DNA of 64,000 nucleotides from Paracentrotus lividus (lineage: Eukaryota; Echinodermata; Echinoidea; Camarodonta; Echinidae), in NCBI GenBank assembly GCA_940671915.1, contig CALNVZ010003432.1:8468263-8532262 (forward strand), written 5' to 3'. Both the position numbers and the translations under genes were made by a program. Positions 39,301-46,612 of the stretch are shown here, in pieces. The notes under the pieces are model-generated. The model was not told where the DNA came from. It did no database searches and worked only from the letters and a program-made list of their open reading frames with translations. Within the stretch, counting starts at the first letter, position 1, and each line of letters starts with the position of its first letter.

Positions 39301-42300
39301 CCCCCTTCCTTCCAGCCATCTTTAGCTAATAAAAATTACACATAAAGTTCAAACTTTGTATTTTAAATGTTGTGTTTTCTACATGTACATGTACCTTAAA
39401 TACTTATTTCAAAATGTTTATCGTTTTGTAAGTTGCATTATAAAATTCAACTCATCTCATCTGACAGTGTTCTTTCTCTTTTGTTTGGTTCCCTACAGCT
39501 ACATTAGTGACATGGACCAAAGGATATGATGCAGCTGGTGTGGAGGGCAAAGATGTGGTACCTCTCTTAGAAGCCGCTTGCAAGAGAAAGGTAAACAGAT
39601 AAAATAAAATGGTCGTAGAACATAATGATAGTAGTCTACCAAATGTATACTTTATATTTTTCCTAGGCCTACTATTTGTAATAAATACGTCTACAACTTT
39701 TACTTCTACTTGTACTACACATTACTTCAACTTCCACCATTTCTACTTCCGATTTCTTTTATAATAATAATAATAATGATATCTGTGGGGTGTAACACAA
39801 AGACTTACAATTGATAAAAAGTTATGATTGATTTTTTCTTGGTAGCCTCATTTGGAAACCAGGTACAGTTATGGATTAAGATTTTGATATGATTAAGAGT
39901 AGGGTTAGTGCTAAGATTAGGATTAAGATCCTCAACTTTGGAGCATCCTGTCCATGATGAGGCTAACGAGAAAAAAAATCAGTCATAACTTTCAATCAAC
40001 CGTTAGTCTTTGTGTTACACCCCACTGGTTAATTAAACATGTATAGCCCTTTTCCAGTTCTTCTTCTTCTATACTGCTAATTATAATTTCTTATACTACT
40101 TCTTATACTTTTACTTCTATATCTACTCCTTCAAATTCTACTTTTACTCTCTCTACTGCTTATAACACTTTTACTCTTACTACTTATACTACTTGTATTT
40201 CCTCTGCTTATACTTTTACTAACTATTATTTCATAAATCTGTGTTCTTTCCCTTCTCTCCCATTTATATGTAGAATGTACGGGTAGACATAGTAGCAGTC
40301 ATCAATGATACAGTGGCAACACAAATGGCTGGTGCTTTCAAAGATCATAACTGTGTTGTAGGTCTTATTTTAGGTGAGTTTATAAAACCTGTGTGCATTG
40401 ATAGTGCAATATTGTAATTCTCCTAATACTACTTTTACATCTACTACTTCTACATCTACTACTTCTACATCTACTACTTCTACATTTACTACTTCTACAT
40501 CTACTACTTCTGCATCTACTGCTGATAATAATGATTTGTAATTTTGCACATTTCAATTTCTATTTTCACTCCTATGAATTCTGCATTCACTTCTTTCACA
40601 TTTATATTATATTTCTAGGTGTATCATTACATATGTACAAAACTTTATATCCTACTGATGGGTCATAACAATCAAGTTTAGGTAATTGTAGGAGCATGGG
40701 TAAAAATTCTCGGTTTATTCCAGTATTTACATGTAAAGAGAGAAACTCAACCTATCATTTCATGTATTTCATGTCATTGTCAAACTCCTTCAGATGACAA
40801 AAGATAACATTTATCGTATGTACCCTGAAACTACTGTCATCTAACTCATGATTTATGTGCACCATCTTTTCTAGGTACCGGCTGCAACGCATCGTATCTG
40901 GAATGTACAGAGAAAGTTGAGATGTTTGAGGGAGATAAAGGACCTGATCAGTTTGTGATTCTTGACTGCGAGTGCGGAGCGTTCGGTGATAACGGCTGTT
41001 TAGAAGACATCAGGACAGATTTTGATCGTGACTTGGATAGTAGAACTTTCAATCATGGAAAACAATTGTAAGTAATGAATTATATGGTTTTGAAGTATTT
41101 TTCAACGATTGGTTAATCCATCCTTAACATTTGGGCTGGGTTTAAAAACAGTAATTGTAAATTGATACCATTAATGATAAGAGCAGTAATAAATGTTTGA
41201 AATTTTTAGTTTAGGAATCATTAATTGTAAAATTGTTTGTGTGGCTCTGATGTTATCCAGATGAAGATCTTTCATAGAATTTGCAAGATTCTCACAAGTT
41301 AAACAAAAAAAAATCTTCATTTTTTTAGTCAGAAAGTCATTGTAGAAATCTCGTATGGGTTTTACAAATAGTAAAATGTGTCTGATAAACTGAATAATGT
41401 TTTTTTTTTTTTGTGGTTTATTTTTGTAAATTTTGCAATCAGTTTTGCAAAAATGTCCAATTCAGTGTGAGGTCATTTATAGAAAGACAAAAACATAAAT
41501 ATCTACAAACATATAAAGTAGATGCAAGTATACATGTACATGCACTCTGCAGTCATACATACGTTCTGAAACAGTAGGTTTTGTTTCAAAATGTTATGTG
41601 AACAATAAAAATTAGTCAAAATGTTATGCTGGAATTGACCACTGCAGCAAGTATATTGGTTCATGCTAGTTTAGGCAAAATATTGTGTATATTTCCTTGG
41701 TGATTTCTTATAAATAAATATAAAATTCAAATTCATGCCCTTGTTTTTTATTTTTATTTTTTTTTTTTTTCATATGTTCTAGTTATGAGAAGATGATAGC
41801 TGGAATGTACCTTGGTGAAATCCTTCGTCTGGCTATGATTGACTTGATCAACAAGAATGTTATATTTGGAGGTGTGCTTCCGGAGGCTCTCACTAAAGAA
41901 TGGAAATTCAAATCCAGTAATCTGACAGTCTTTGAAAAGTAAGTAATACTGTATTATTTGAAATTTGATGAAACATGTACAGGGCACAAAAGACATTATA
42001 CTGTATAAGTGGTTTCTTTCGCGAAGGTTTTATTTTCGCATATTTCGCGAATCGGGATGCGACCGCGAATTTAACATTGCGCGAAAAGGTTTTGAACAGT
42101 ACCGCGAATTTATCAACGTTAGAAAATGTTCTGAACTCCACGCGCTCGCAGAACAGAGTTGTCTATGCAGCGCTATTAATAGCACACACAACGATACAGC
42201 GCAATGCGTGGATGACTGGTATTTAGGTCAAATAAATTCAGGTAGTAAGTCTTTATTCCATTTTACTGTCTTTTTATAAATATAATGTCTCGTTTTTTAG

Positions 42301-45300
42301 ATAGGAAAAGATGGAATACTTATGGTCCTAGTTACTTTTAATTTCAGATTTTGCTGACCGCGAATTTAACATCGCGCAAAAATGTTGGGACCCCCGCCAA
42401 CCGCGAAAATATCTGTACGCGAAAAAAAAACACTTATACAGTAGTTGTTGAAATTCATTTGTTTTATTGCATCTAGGCAAAGTTTACACATGGTTTACAA
42501 ACCACTGTGACTTGTTATTGATTTCATGAAGTGGGCAGAGCACTTTTTTTTTTGCAATGGACAGAAATATATTTTTAGAAAAATGTGTTCACAATTATAT
42601 TTTATTCAGTAGCTATTTACGTGAAGGGAAAGTATGTATTCATTTTTCATTTGATAATTAAACCCTATTTGAAGATTTTAGTATCAAAATTTTGTGGGGA
42701 ATAGATGTTTAACCCATTGTATACTAAGCCCGCATATATGAGGGCTAAAGAAACATAGAACATCCCTTTTGTCGACCGTTTATTTCAATCATCATTGCAT
42801 AAACATTTAAAGACCTTATATAATTCAAATTGTCTGACATTGATCTATTCAAAGCTGTTTTTGTTTCATCTTTAAATGAAGAGAATTTCTTGCAAGCATG
42901 CTTGACAATCACGATTCATTCGGCTTCATAAAAACTTCTCAGTATGCAACGGTTTAATTAATTGGTGATCAGATCATTATCTTCGAGGATGGGCTCATGA
43001 AAACAAACAAATAATGCTCTGAGGTCCATTTTGTCTCTTGGGACACTTCATAAGAGCAGATGATGTAACTACATGTACATCAGTGAGGCTACTTCTTAAT
43101 TTTAAAATATCATCGAGATAAGATTTATATTGCATTCTTCTCTGACATCGCAGTCATTTCTTATGAGTTACACAACAATTTAGGTGCCATTAAAGGCCGC
43201 CGCACACCTCACGACTTACGACTTACGACTGACCGATTTTGGATCTGAAATAACAAAGCGCGTACATTTTGCAACGCGCTTGGTTATTTCAGATGCAAAG
43301 TCGATTAGTCGCAAGTCGTAAGTCGTGAGGTGTGCGGCGGCCTTTAGGGGAATTAATTACATAATGTGATGGAAATAATGATTGCTAATAATCACCAATA
43401 TTCTACATGAGGCCTCCTTGCAGAACCAATCATGCTTTCCAAATTAATTTTCTCACCAAATGTTCCATAAATACTTACAATTGTATGTGCATGTAAAGTA
43501 CATATTCATTTCAATTCATCTTTTTTTCTTTTTTTTTAGTATTAGATGTACATGATGTCACATGGACTTAACTAAATATGTACATTTAGAGGATGACTTG
43601 CATATTTTAAAATGTTCGTGTTGGCAAGACTCGCAATGATGTTTTGAATTGTCATAAAGTAAACAGATGTGGATTTACCTATGGTCTTACTTATTATTAC
43701 CTTTATCATTTGACAAAAAATCATCCCTTTATTTAAAACTGTTGTCATTATGAATTTTGTAATTTGTTATAATTATCAGAAGTTCAGATAAGTAGAGCTG
43801 ATCATTACATTTCATTTTATGTATGATGTCAATTTGGCATTTTGTGTAAGGTTTATGAAAACAACTTTCATGAGGTATGCTATGTTCTTCTGTAAAAAAT
43901 AAATCTTTAAATTTATTAACTAGCATGCACATGCATAGTAGCTGGAACGTAAAAATGATACTTTTTTTAAACCATTCATCTGTCAACACCACAGATCTCC
44001 AAATTATCAAAAGATAATTTTACAATATTTTTTAAAGATTATATGCAACTACAGAATACATTTTGAAAATTATCAATTGTATGTTTGCATATTTATTTAC
44101 GTATTAATCTTTGGTCAATAAACCTATTTTGAAGTTCAATAACTGCCAATAAACAAGACTTAAACAGAGGGCATCCCCAATTTAAAAGCAAATTTTAACA
44201 AAGTTAATATTAAAATGATAAAAGCTGTACCCTGTGCTGCTAAATCGTGATGCGATGCACGCAATCATAAAATCAAAGCAAATATTAGGTCCAATTAATA
44301 TAGCATTAGTGCTTGATATGATTGATAATGTCGGTATCAGTTGACATTGCCCCCTCTGTGTAAATTAATTAAGTATTTTATAACTGATATAGACCTATTT
44401 ACCTTTTTCTTTGATGTGTGGGTCGGGTTGGCTATGCTCACAAACATTAAGAAGAAATCTTATATTTATTTTATCCACATATAATTGTTTTAAAGGTTTC
44501 AATTCATGTTCACATCTTTAAAAATGTACATGTATGTCTCTCAGTCAATAAACCCATTTTTAAGGTCTAAAATGACCATTGAAATGCCAATTGCAAGTGT
44601 ACCATATGCTTCCAAGTAATTTAACATCATCGAACCCTTGCCCACATTATACAATTAGATCAGATCAAGGTAATTAGGCAAACTAGTTTTAATTAGATAA
44701 GTGGGATAAGACCAAATGGGCATGAGTCAAAGTGGGTTTAGACCACGTGGCAATTTACCAGATAAAGTGACCTTATTATACAGGTGAAACAGAGTTGAAT
44801 TAGGAGAGAATGACCTCCCCTGTGAGACTATTTAAGGTCATTTTTCCTGAACTAAGATAAGATCATTTGTATACTTGTGCAAAAAGATAAAGATATAGTG
44901 TGCAAATATCATATATCATACTAGTACCCTCTCAATGAAAATGATATTGACTCTTGTTATCAGTCAATACCACACAGGTCGGTTTTCATAATTTGGCAGA
45001 CTTCCCATCAGTTTGAATCGTACTCTCCTTTTTACTTTACATTTTAGCCCTGAAATTTATTGCGCTATGATATTTTAACTGTATATTTAGACAAATTTGT
45101 ATAAATTTACATATTTTCTTTGATTACACTGTCACATTTTTTTGTTTCATGAGGATGACCATTTTTTCTTTTTCAGTTTTTCTCTTTTCATTTGTTTCTT
45201 CTTCTCTCTTTAAATTACTTCCCTTCTCTGTGTCTCTGACTTCTTTGTTTCTACTTTTCTCTCTCTCTCTCTCTGCTTTTTTTCTATTCTTCTCTCTCTC

Positions 45301-46455
45301 CCTCTATTTCTTCTTCATTTTTTTTTTTCTATTTTTTTTTCTCTTTCTCTCTTTCTCTTTTTTTGTTAGATTCTCTGTATCCCTCCTTCTTTCTGCTTTT
45401 CTCATTGTCTATTTCGTCTTTTAATCAATTTTCTCTACCTTTATCCTCTTTCTTTCGGCATCTCTCGATCTGTTTCTCATTTTCCTTTTCTCTCACATGC
45501 TTTTCTCTTGTACTTTCTTACTTTTTATTTATCTCTTTTTACCTATGTCCTCTATCTCTATACATCTAAATCTCTGTCTGCCTCCTGTAGAAAATAACTG
45601 CATTTTTTTTCTTTTTTCTTTTTTTTTTTATAACTTTTAATTCATTGCCATGAATGTTTGCTTTGTGTTATTTGCAGCAATTCAAGTTCAAATCAACATT
45701 GTAAATGGTGACCTGCATATTGGCATTAAATCAGAATTATTGTAAGACAGTTTAAGCAATTGAAATGTCCCTCAAGGATAAAGCAAAATGGAAATTTGTT
45801 CAATTTTTATTCAAAACTATTTGAAAAATCAGAAATTCATAAGTCATAAAATTATTTTTTTAGGATTGAAAATGTGTGTCACCTTTTCTCCAGAGCTTTG
45901 GGTACATGTATGTAGACTCCAATTATGTGATAAAGGAAAAGGATGTACTTACTTCCCCACCCCCTTTTTTAACACATGTATGGGCTGCAAAACATAAAGT
46001 GTATATATCGATGCAAATTATAATCTATATCATTTTTTGTTCAATCTTAACTTAGTGATACCACCACTGACCTCTCTGAAGTGAGAAAGATCCTGGAGAG
46101 CTTTGATCTCCAGCCCACCGCAGCTGAGCTCCAGATCATCCACGCCCTCTCCAGGTCCGTCTGGAGGCGAGGTTCCAGACTGATTGCCTCAGGTATCTCC
46201 CAGATAGCACGCCGTATTAACAAGCCCAGCATCACCGTGGCTGTAGACGGCTCCCTCTATCAGCACTTTCACCAGTTCCGTGATTTGATGGTCTCTGAGA
46301 TCAAGGAATTGGTGCCAATGCACGAGGTCAAGTTCCACCATGCTGAGGATGGTAGTGGCATTGGTGGAGCAGTTACTGCGTCAGTGGCTGTGAGATTGAA
46401 CAGGCCAGGGAAGAACGGACATATTCCCATGCAGAATGGCGATTGTCCATGCTGA
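15287..46455 (+). CDS. Hexokinase, complete nine-exon gene
   Basis: Hexokinase phosphorylates glucose and other hexoses with ATP, the first step of glycolysis, in the cytosol. The exons are 15,287-15,319, 21,430-21,592, 26,245-26,384, 33,353-33,473, 39,499-39,590, 40,274-40,373, 40,875-41,067, 41,783-41,938 and 46,056-46,455. Their lengths sum to 1,398 nt, or 465 residues plus stop, the size of a single-domain (about 50 kDa) hexokinase such as glucokinase. Visible motifs are LDLGGSKFR (73-81, phosphate loop), FTFSFPC (139-145), TWTKG (157-161), INDT (193-196, Asp195 the expected catalytic base), GTGCNASY (217-224), ECGAFGD (249-255), FYEK (281-284) and VDGS (396-399). The N-terminus is short and hydrophilic, so no mitochondrial-binding helix is expected. 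Oddities are Cys250 where most hexokinases have Trp, and SK instead of TN in the phosphate loop. No cDNA was available, so exon 1 is the least certain part. Confidence 0.93.
16919..16931 (+). promoter_or_regulatory. DR1-type nuclear receptor motif in intron 1
   Basis: AGGTCAAAGGTCA is two perfect AGGTCA half-sites separated by one base, the consensus bound by HNF4 and RXR-type receptors. It lies in a degenerate repeat unit whose other copies (17,070 and 17,187) carry broken versions. Whether it is used is unknown. Confidence 0.35.
17325..17980. mobile_element. TIR element with TATCGTC ends and TGTA flanks
   Basis: The left end TATCGTCACTGTTTTTACGA mirrors the right end, which in reverse complement reads TATCGTCAGTGATTTTACGA; the match continues through ACCGTCA. 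TGTA flanks both ends as a direct repeat (17,321-17,324 and 17,981-17,984). The 656-bp body has no transposase frame. It repeats the subterminal motif GATTTTACGAA at about 17,617 and 17,680. It appears to be a non-autonomous DNA transposon of unassigned superfamily. Confidence 0.8.
21132..21222 (+). pseudogene. Broken duplicate of hexokinase exon 2
   Basis: About 90 bp match the first half of exon 2 (GAGGTTAAGGCCCTCGTTAA versus GAGGTCACCGCTCTCATTAA). The similarity runs through CTGACCC...GACCTTCAGTA and ends at GAGATGAGATGAATA. The polypyrimidine and acceptor region just upstream is similar too. A frameshift follows the DLQY codons and TGA/TAG stops close the frame, so the copy cannot code. 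It lies about 300 bp before the functional exon. Confidence 0.85.
21241..21370. repeat. GGACAA-TACCCCC family element, copy 1
   Basis: C-rich left half (ACCCCC, TAACCCCC) and G-rich right half ending near GTCCAGGGG form an imperfect inverted structure around AGGGTTAGG and GGTAGATTTTTGGTTGGGG. The same arrangement occurs at 26,963-27,122 and, more degraded, at 49,344-49,453. Confidence 0.65.
21430..21592 (+). CDS. Hexokinase exon 2 (residues 12-65)
   Basis: Encodes the N-terminal helix region and ends in LPTYVTSLPDGS. The donor is G|GTATTC with one base carried over. The acceptor is a tandem site TAG-GAG: splicing after the first AG (21,426) adds a Glu codon, and after the second (21,429) gives 163 nt. 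I chose 21,430 because the second gene's matching exon (62,786-62,948) is exactly 163 nt, as recalled for vertebrate hexokinases. The first AG has the better pyrimidine context. Confidence 0.9.
22217..22285. repeat. Three perfect 23-bp tandem repeats
   Basis: The 23-bp unit begins CGATTTCGCATAATGACCGT, is present three times without change, and is followed by CAATAGACAATAGAC. Perfect identity suggests recent expansion. It creates chance minus-strand frames. Confidence 0.97.
23899..24677. mobile_element. GG-TIR element with TTTT flanks
   Basis: Left end GGGCAGTTCCAAG and right end CTTGGAACTGCCC are exact inverted repeats, flanked by TTTT on the same strand at 23,895-23,898 and 24,678-24,681. 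The four T's are not self-complementary, so they form a genuine direct repeat consistent with a target-site duplication. The 779-bp body repeats CACTCCGTAACC: three in tandem at 24,249-24,288, one at 24,475, and a decayed one at 24,653. No transposase frame is present. The ends resemble those of 35,672-37,812. Confidence 0.8.
24984..25085. mobile_element. 102-bp fold-back MITE with TATCGTC ends and TGTA flanks
   Basis: Arms TATCGTCGGCCT and GGGCCTTAACGTTTTT pair with their inverted partners at the right end, leaving a short AT-rich loop. TGTA flanks both sides (24,980-24,983 and 25,086-25,089), exactly as for 17,325-17,980. The terminal seven bases are shared with that element but the rest is unrelated. 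Confidence 0.85.
25804..25840 (+). pseudogene. Truncated duplicate of the start of hexokinase exon 3
   Basis: Following a TAG acceptor, AGGATGATGACTTTCTAGCC mirrors AGGATGGTGACTTCCTGGCC of exon 3. The similarity reaches back into the preceding intron (CATTCAACCTCTTTATT versus CATTCGACCTCTTTTCT) but stops after CAGATCTT. The glucose/phosphate loop sequence is absent. It is a relic, about 440 bp before the real exon. Confidence 0.8.
26245..26384 (+). CDS. Hexokinase exon 3 (residues 66-112)
   Basis: Acceptor TTTGCAG; donor CAG|GTAATT in phase 0. It carries LDLGGSKFRVLWV, the ATP phosphate-binding loop with Asp74, and ends MDVYSIPPEVMRGPGDQ, typical of the hexokinase small domain. Confidence 0.97.
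26503..26853 (+). pseudogene. Duplicate of hexokinase exon 3 interrupted by a MITE
   Basis: TGTATGTGAATGTTTATTCC (26,503-26,522) matches TGTATGGATGTTTATTCTATACC of exon 3. After the insertion, AGTGATGAGAGGGCTGGGTA (26,829-26,848) matches AGTAATGAGAGGTCCAGGTG. The 296-bp interruption is exactly the TTAA-flanked element at 26,534-26,825, which accounts for the break. Confidence 0.8.
26534..26825. mobile_element. piggyBac-like MITE with TTAA flanks
   Basis: TTAA (26,530-26,533) then CCCTTTAGCACCTA; at the far end TAGGTGCTAAAAGGG then TTAA (26,826-26,829). TTAA duplication and CCCTTT termini are the recalled hallmarks of piggyBac-type elements. At 292 bp with no open frame it is non-autonomous. 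Confidence 0.85.
26872..26945 (+). pseudogene. Second 3' relic of hexokinase exon 3
   Basis: A frame through GCGATGCTTACGCAATCC encodes DAYAI and then SPEVMRKTG, paralleling MDVYSIPPEVMRGPG of exon 3. A copy of the donor (GATCAGGTAATGATTATATT) follows. The upstream half of the exon is missing, so it cannot supply the phosphate loop. Confidence 0.7.
26963..27122. repeat. GGACAA-TACCCCC family element, copy 2
   Basis: CCCCCTGGACAACTT opens and CCCCCCCTGGACAACTT closes it, around AGGGTTAGGGTTAGGTGGCA and GATTTTTGGTGAGGGG. It starts 18 bp after the second exon 3 relic. Copy 1 likewise follows the exon 2 relic. Confidence 0.7.
27470..27535 (+). repeat. Isolated fragment of the 165-bp SINE-derived unit
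   Basis: CAGTATTTTTGGTACACGTG and the following GATGTATGGAGATACAAG-GACAGTGCACCC match 28,247-28,312 in the tandem block downstream. Confidence 0.8.
27925..28580 (+). repeat. tRNA-type SINE with a tandemly amplified tail
   Basis: GGTTCTGAGTTTGATCC near 27,948 resembles a tRNA B box with an insertion. It is followed by TGTCCTGAGGCAAGGCATTT and CATTGCCTCTCCCTACCC, a tail seen in many invertebrate SINEs. The tail (through GGTAGGAATGGAATGG and GTTGAAAGACGCCGCC) then repeats about four times; the GGTAG block falls at 28,041, 28,202, 28,374 and 28,536, a period near 165 bp. Open frames across it are chance. Confidence 0.7.
29516..30546. mobile_element. GG-TIR element, 1-kb family, copy 1 (ATAT flanks)
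   Basis: Starts GGTCATGTGTCA...TTGGGG and ends TGACACGCGGCC with inverted similarity over about 40 bp including GCRTTACAT. ATAT flanks at 29,512-29,515 and 30,547-30,550. It shares most of its 1,031 bp with copy 2, roughly four-fifths identical by eye, in the same orientation. Forms of ACACCCTGTA recur inside the right half. No transposase frame is visible. Confidence 0.8.
31218..32272. mobile_element. GG-TIR element, 1-kb family, copy 2 (ATTT flanks)
   Basis: Left end GGCCATGTGTCACAAGTTGG, right end reverse-complements to GGCCACATGTCATGAGTTGG. ATTT direct repeats flank it (31,214-31,217 and 32,273-32,276). ATTT is not self-complementary, so this copy fixes the 4-bp flank and the element borders. 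Length 1,055 bp. Confidence 0.85.
32405..32555 (-). repeat. Degenerate tRNA-derived SINE
   Basis: On the minus strand, AGTGGTGTAGTCAATTGA resembles an A box and GGGTTCAATAGTC a B box. They are followed by CTTGAGCAAGAAATTTTCAT and CACTGCCTCTCCCCACTCAG, the same tail type as the SINE at 27,925. Confidence 0.65.
33353..33473 (+). CDS. Hexokinase exon 4 (residues 113-152)
   Basis: Acceptor TTTGACAG; donor G|GTAAGA, carrying one base. It begins LFDYIAEHLANF and contains IPVGFTFSFPC (135-145) with Ser142, the glucose-contacting serine of the family. Confidence 0.97.
33533..33939. mobile_element. TIR element rich in GTTCGACACGG motifs
   Basis: Left end CCTCGTTTACACTG pairs with right end CAATGTAAACGCGG, with weaker pairing to about 45 bp. 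TA flanks both ends. GGGTTCGACACGGCA-type motifs occur at 33,559 and 33,691 with variants at 33,643, 33,725, 33,825 and 33,906, in both orientations. It is 407 bp, CpG-rich and without a transposase. Confidence 0.75.
34840..35290. repeat. Tandem duplication of about 200-bp units
   Basis: AAGGTCTTTACAAA, AATCAGTAGAAGCA, TTGCCTGCGTCATC, GATAAATATCTCAATATTTG and GAAATGCTGCCCTCTTTT occur in order twice, from about 34,847 and 35,084. The copies have diverged by many substitutions. Confidence 0.85.
35672..37812. mobile_element. GG-TIR element, 2.1 kb, with GTTAGTTACGTTACAT motifs
   Basis: Left end GGGCAATTCCATG and right end CATGGAATTGCCC match, with ATAT flanks at 35,668-35,671 and 37,813-37,816. 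The internal motif GGTTAGTTACGTTACAT or close variants sits at 35,863, 36,050, 36,066, 37,252, 37,269 and 37,433. Its 2,141 bp include short open frames (113 codons at 36,752-37,093) but nothing I can match to a transposase. Confidence 0.75.
39499..39590 (+). CDS. Hexokinase exon 5 (residues 153-183)
   Basis: Acceptor CCCTACAG; donor AAG|GTAAAC in phase 0. It carries TWTKGYDAAGVEG; Thr159 and Lys160 align with substrate-contacting residues of the family. Confidence 0.97.
39591..40273 (+). other. Hexokinase intron 5
   Basis: 683 bp, one third of it the TIR element at 39,786-40,024. The rest is CT/TA-rich with cryptic TTCTACT and TTACTAC repeats, related in texture to the minisatellite of intron 6. 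Confidence 0.85.
39786..40024. mobile_element. 239-bp MITE with 65-bp inverted repeats
   Basis: The left arm TGGGGTGTAACACAAAGACT runs on through AAAAGTTATGATTGATTTTTT to TAGCCTCAT, and the right arm is its near-perfect inverse over about 65 bp. CTG flanks both ends as a direct repeat (39,783-39,785 and 40,025-40,027). The loop contains TTAAGAT and AGGGTTAG pieces. Confidence 0.88.
40274..40373 (+). CDS. Hexokinase exon 6 (residues 184-216)
   Basis: Acceptor TATGTAG; donor G|GTGAGT. It encodes DIVAVINDTVATQMAGAF; Asn194 and Asp195 match the catalytic Asn-Asp pair. The 100-nt length equals the corresponding vertebrate exon as I recall it. Confidence 0.97.
40374..40874 (+). other. Hexokinase intron 6 with a 15-bp minisatellite
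   Basis: 501 bp. From about 40,425 to 40,522 a 15-bp unit CTACTACTTCTACAT repeats six or seven times with a few substitutions. The remainder is AT-rich. Confidence 0.9.
40875..41067 (+). CDS. Hexokinase exon 7 (residues 217-280)
   Basis: Acceptor TTTTCTAG; donor AATT|GTAAGT. It starts GTGCNASYLE and holds DCECGAFGDNG (247-257). Glu249 aligns with a glucose-binding Glu; Cys250 replaces the usual Trp. It ends in FNHGKQ with two bases carried into exon 8. Confidence 0.97.
41068..41782 (+). other. Hexokinase intron 7
   Basis: 715 bp of AT-rich DNA with a poly-T run (41,400-41,412) and a long T tract directly before the acceptor. No element recognised. Confidence 0.85.
41783..41938 (+). CDS. Hexokinase exon 8 (residues 281-332)
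   Basis: Acceptor TGTTCTAG; donor AA|GTAAGT. It encodes FYEKMIAGMYLGEILRLAM, with Glu283 aligning to the second glucose-binding Glu, then VIFGGVLPEAL. Length 156 nt, as in vertebrate homologues from memory. Confidence 0.97.
42001..42441. mobile_element. TIR element with CTGTATAAGTG ends and CGCGAA motifs
   Basis: Left CTGTATAAGTGGTTTCTTTCGCG pairs with right CGCGAAAAAAAAACACTTATACAG; TA flanks both ends (41,999-42,000 and 42,442-42,443). CGCGAATTTAAC or CGCGAATTTATC occurs at 42,064, 42,103 and 42,359. 441 bp; its open frames are chance. TA flanks fit a Tc1/mariner-like origin but do not prove it. Confidence 0.8.
43193..43344. mobile_element. 152-bp palindromic MITE
   Basis: AAGGCCGCCGCACACCTCAC at the left is the inverse of the right end, and the match continues through GACTTACGACTT. 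TA flanks both sides. The central part (AAATAACAAAGCGCG...CGCGCTTGGTTATTT) is also inverted, so nearly the whole element folds. Confidence 0.9.
46056..46455 (+). CDS. Hexokinase exon 9, terminal (residues 333-465)
   Basis: Acceptor TTAACTTAG. It encodes the C-terminal part of the large domain: VAVDGSLYQHFHQF (394-407) and AEDGSGIGGAVTASVAVRL (429-447) of the nucleotide-binding region, ending NGDCPC then TGA. Vertebrate genes split this region into two exons as I recall, so one intron is lost here or gained there. Confidence 0.97.
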
Positions 46456-46612
46456 GTTTCTGGAGTTGGTTTTCAGGGGTGGGAAGAACTGGGTCAACAG
46501 TTTCAAAGACTACTTTGCAGAATGGCGATTGTCAACTGCATGCTGAGTCTTTGGTGATTGTGTCTTTATGAGGTTGGCAGAACTGTGTCAACGCCTTTGT
46601 GGTCTAGAGGCT
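46431..46612 (+). repeat. Tandem duplication around the hexokinase stop codon
   Basis: GCAGAATGGCGATTGTCCAT plus GCTGAGT (46,431-46,458) recurs at 46,517-46,548 with a 5-bp insert. The following GGCAGAACTGTGTCAAC (46,576) echoes GGAAGAACTGGGTCAAC (46,481). The stop and the last codons are thus copied about 86 bp downstream, in the 3' UTR. Confidence 0.8.

Larger units (their letters stand above)
33474..39498 (+). other. Hexokinase intron 4
   Basis: 6.0 kb. A pyrimidine-rich tract at about 34,200-34,740 makes long but meaningless frames. It also holds two TIR elements, a 240-bp tandem duplication and an (AAAC)n run at about 38,019-38,046. The stretch 37,820-39,480 has no recognised feature beyond AT-rich DNA. 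Confidence 0.75.
41939..46055 (+). other. Hexokinase intron 8
   Basis: 4.1 kb with two MITEs near its start. 42,450-43,190 and 43,350-45,140 contain AT-rich DNA only. A pyrimidine-rich tract fills about 45,160-45,630 and explains the long T/S/F/L-rich frames there. Confidence 0.8.

Noticed and set aside
41965..42279. 104-codon frame overlapping the end of exon 8's downstream intron
   Set aside because: It lies across the CGCGAA TIR element and has no homology I recognise.
45149..45569. 91- and 68-codon hydrophobic frames resembling membrane proteins
   Set aside because: They come from a CT-rich tract before the last hexokinase acceptor, with no other coding signal.
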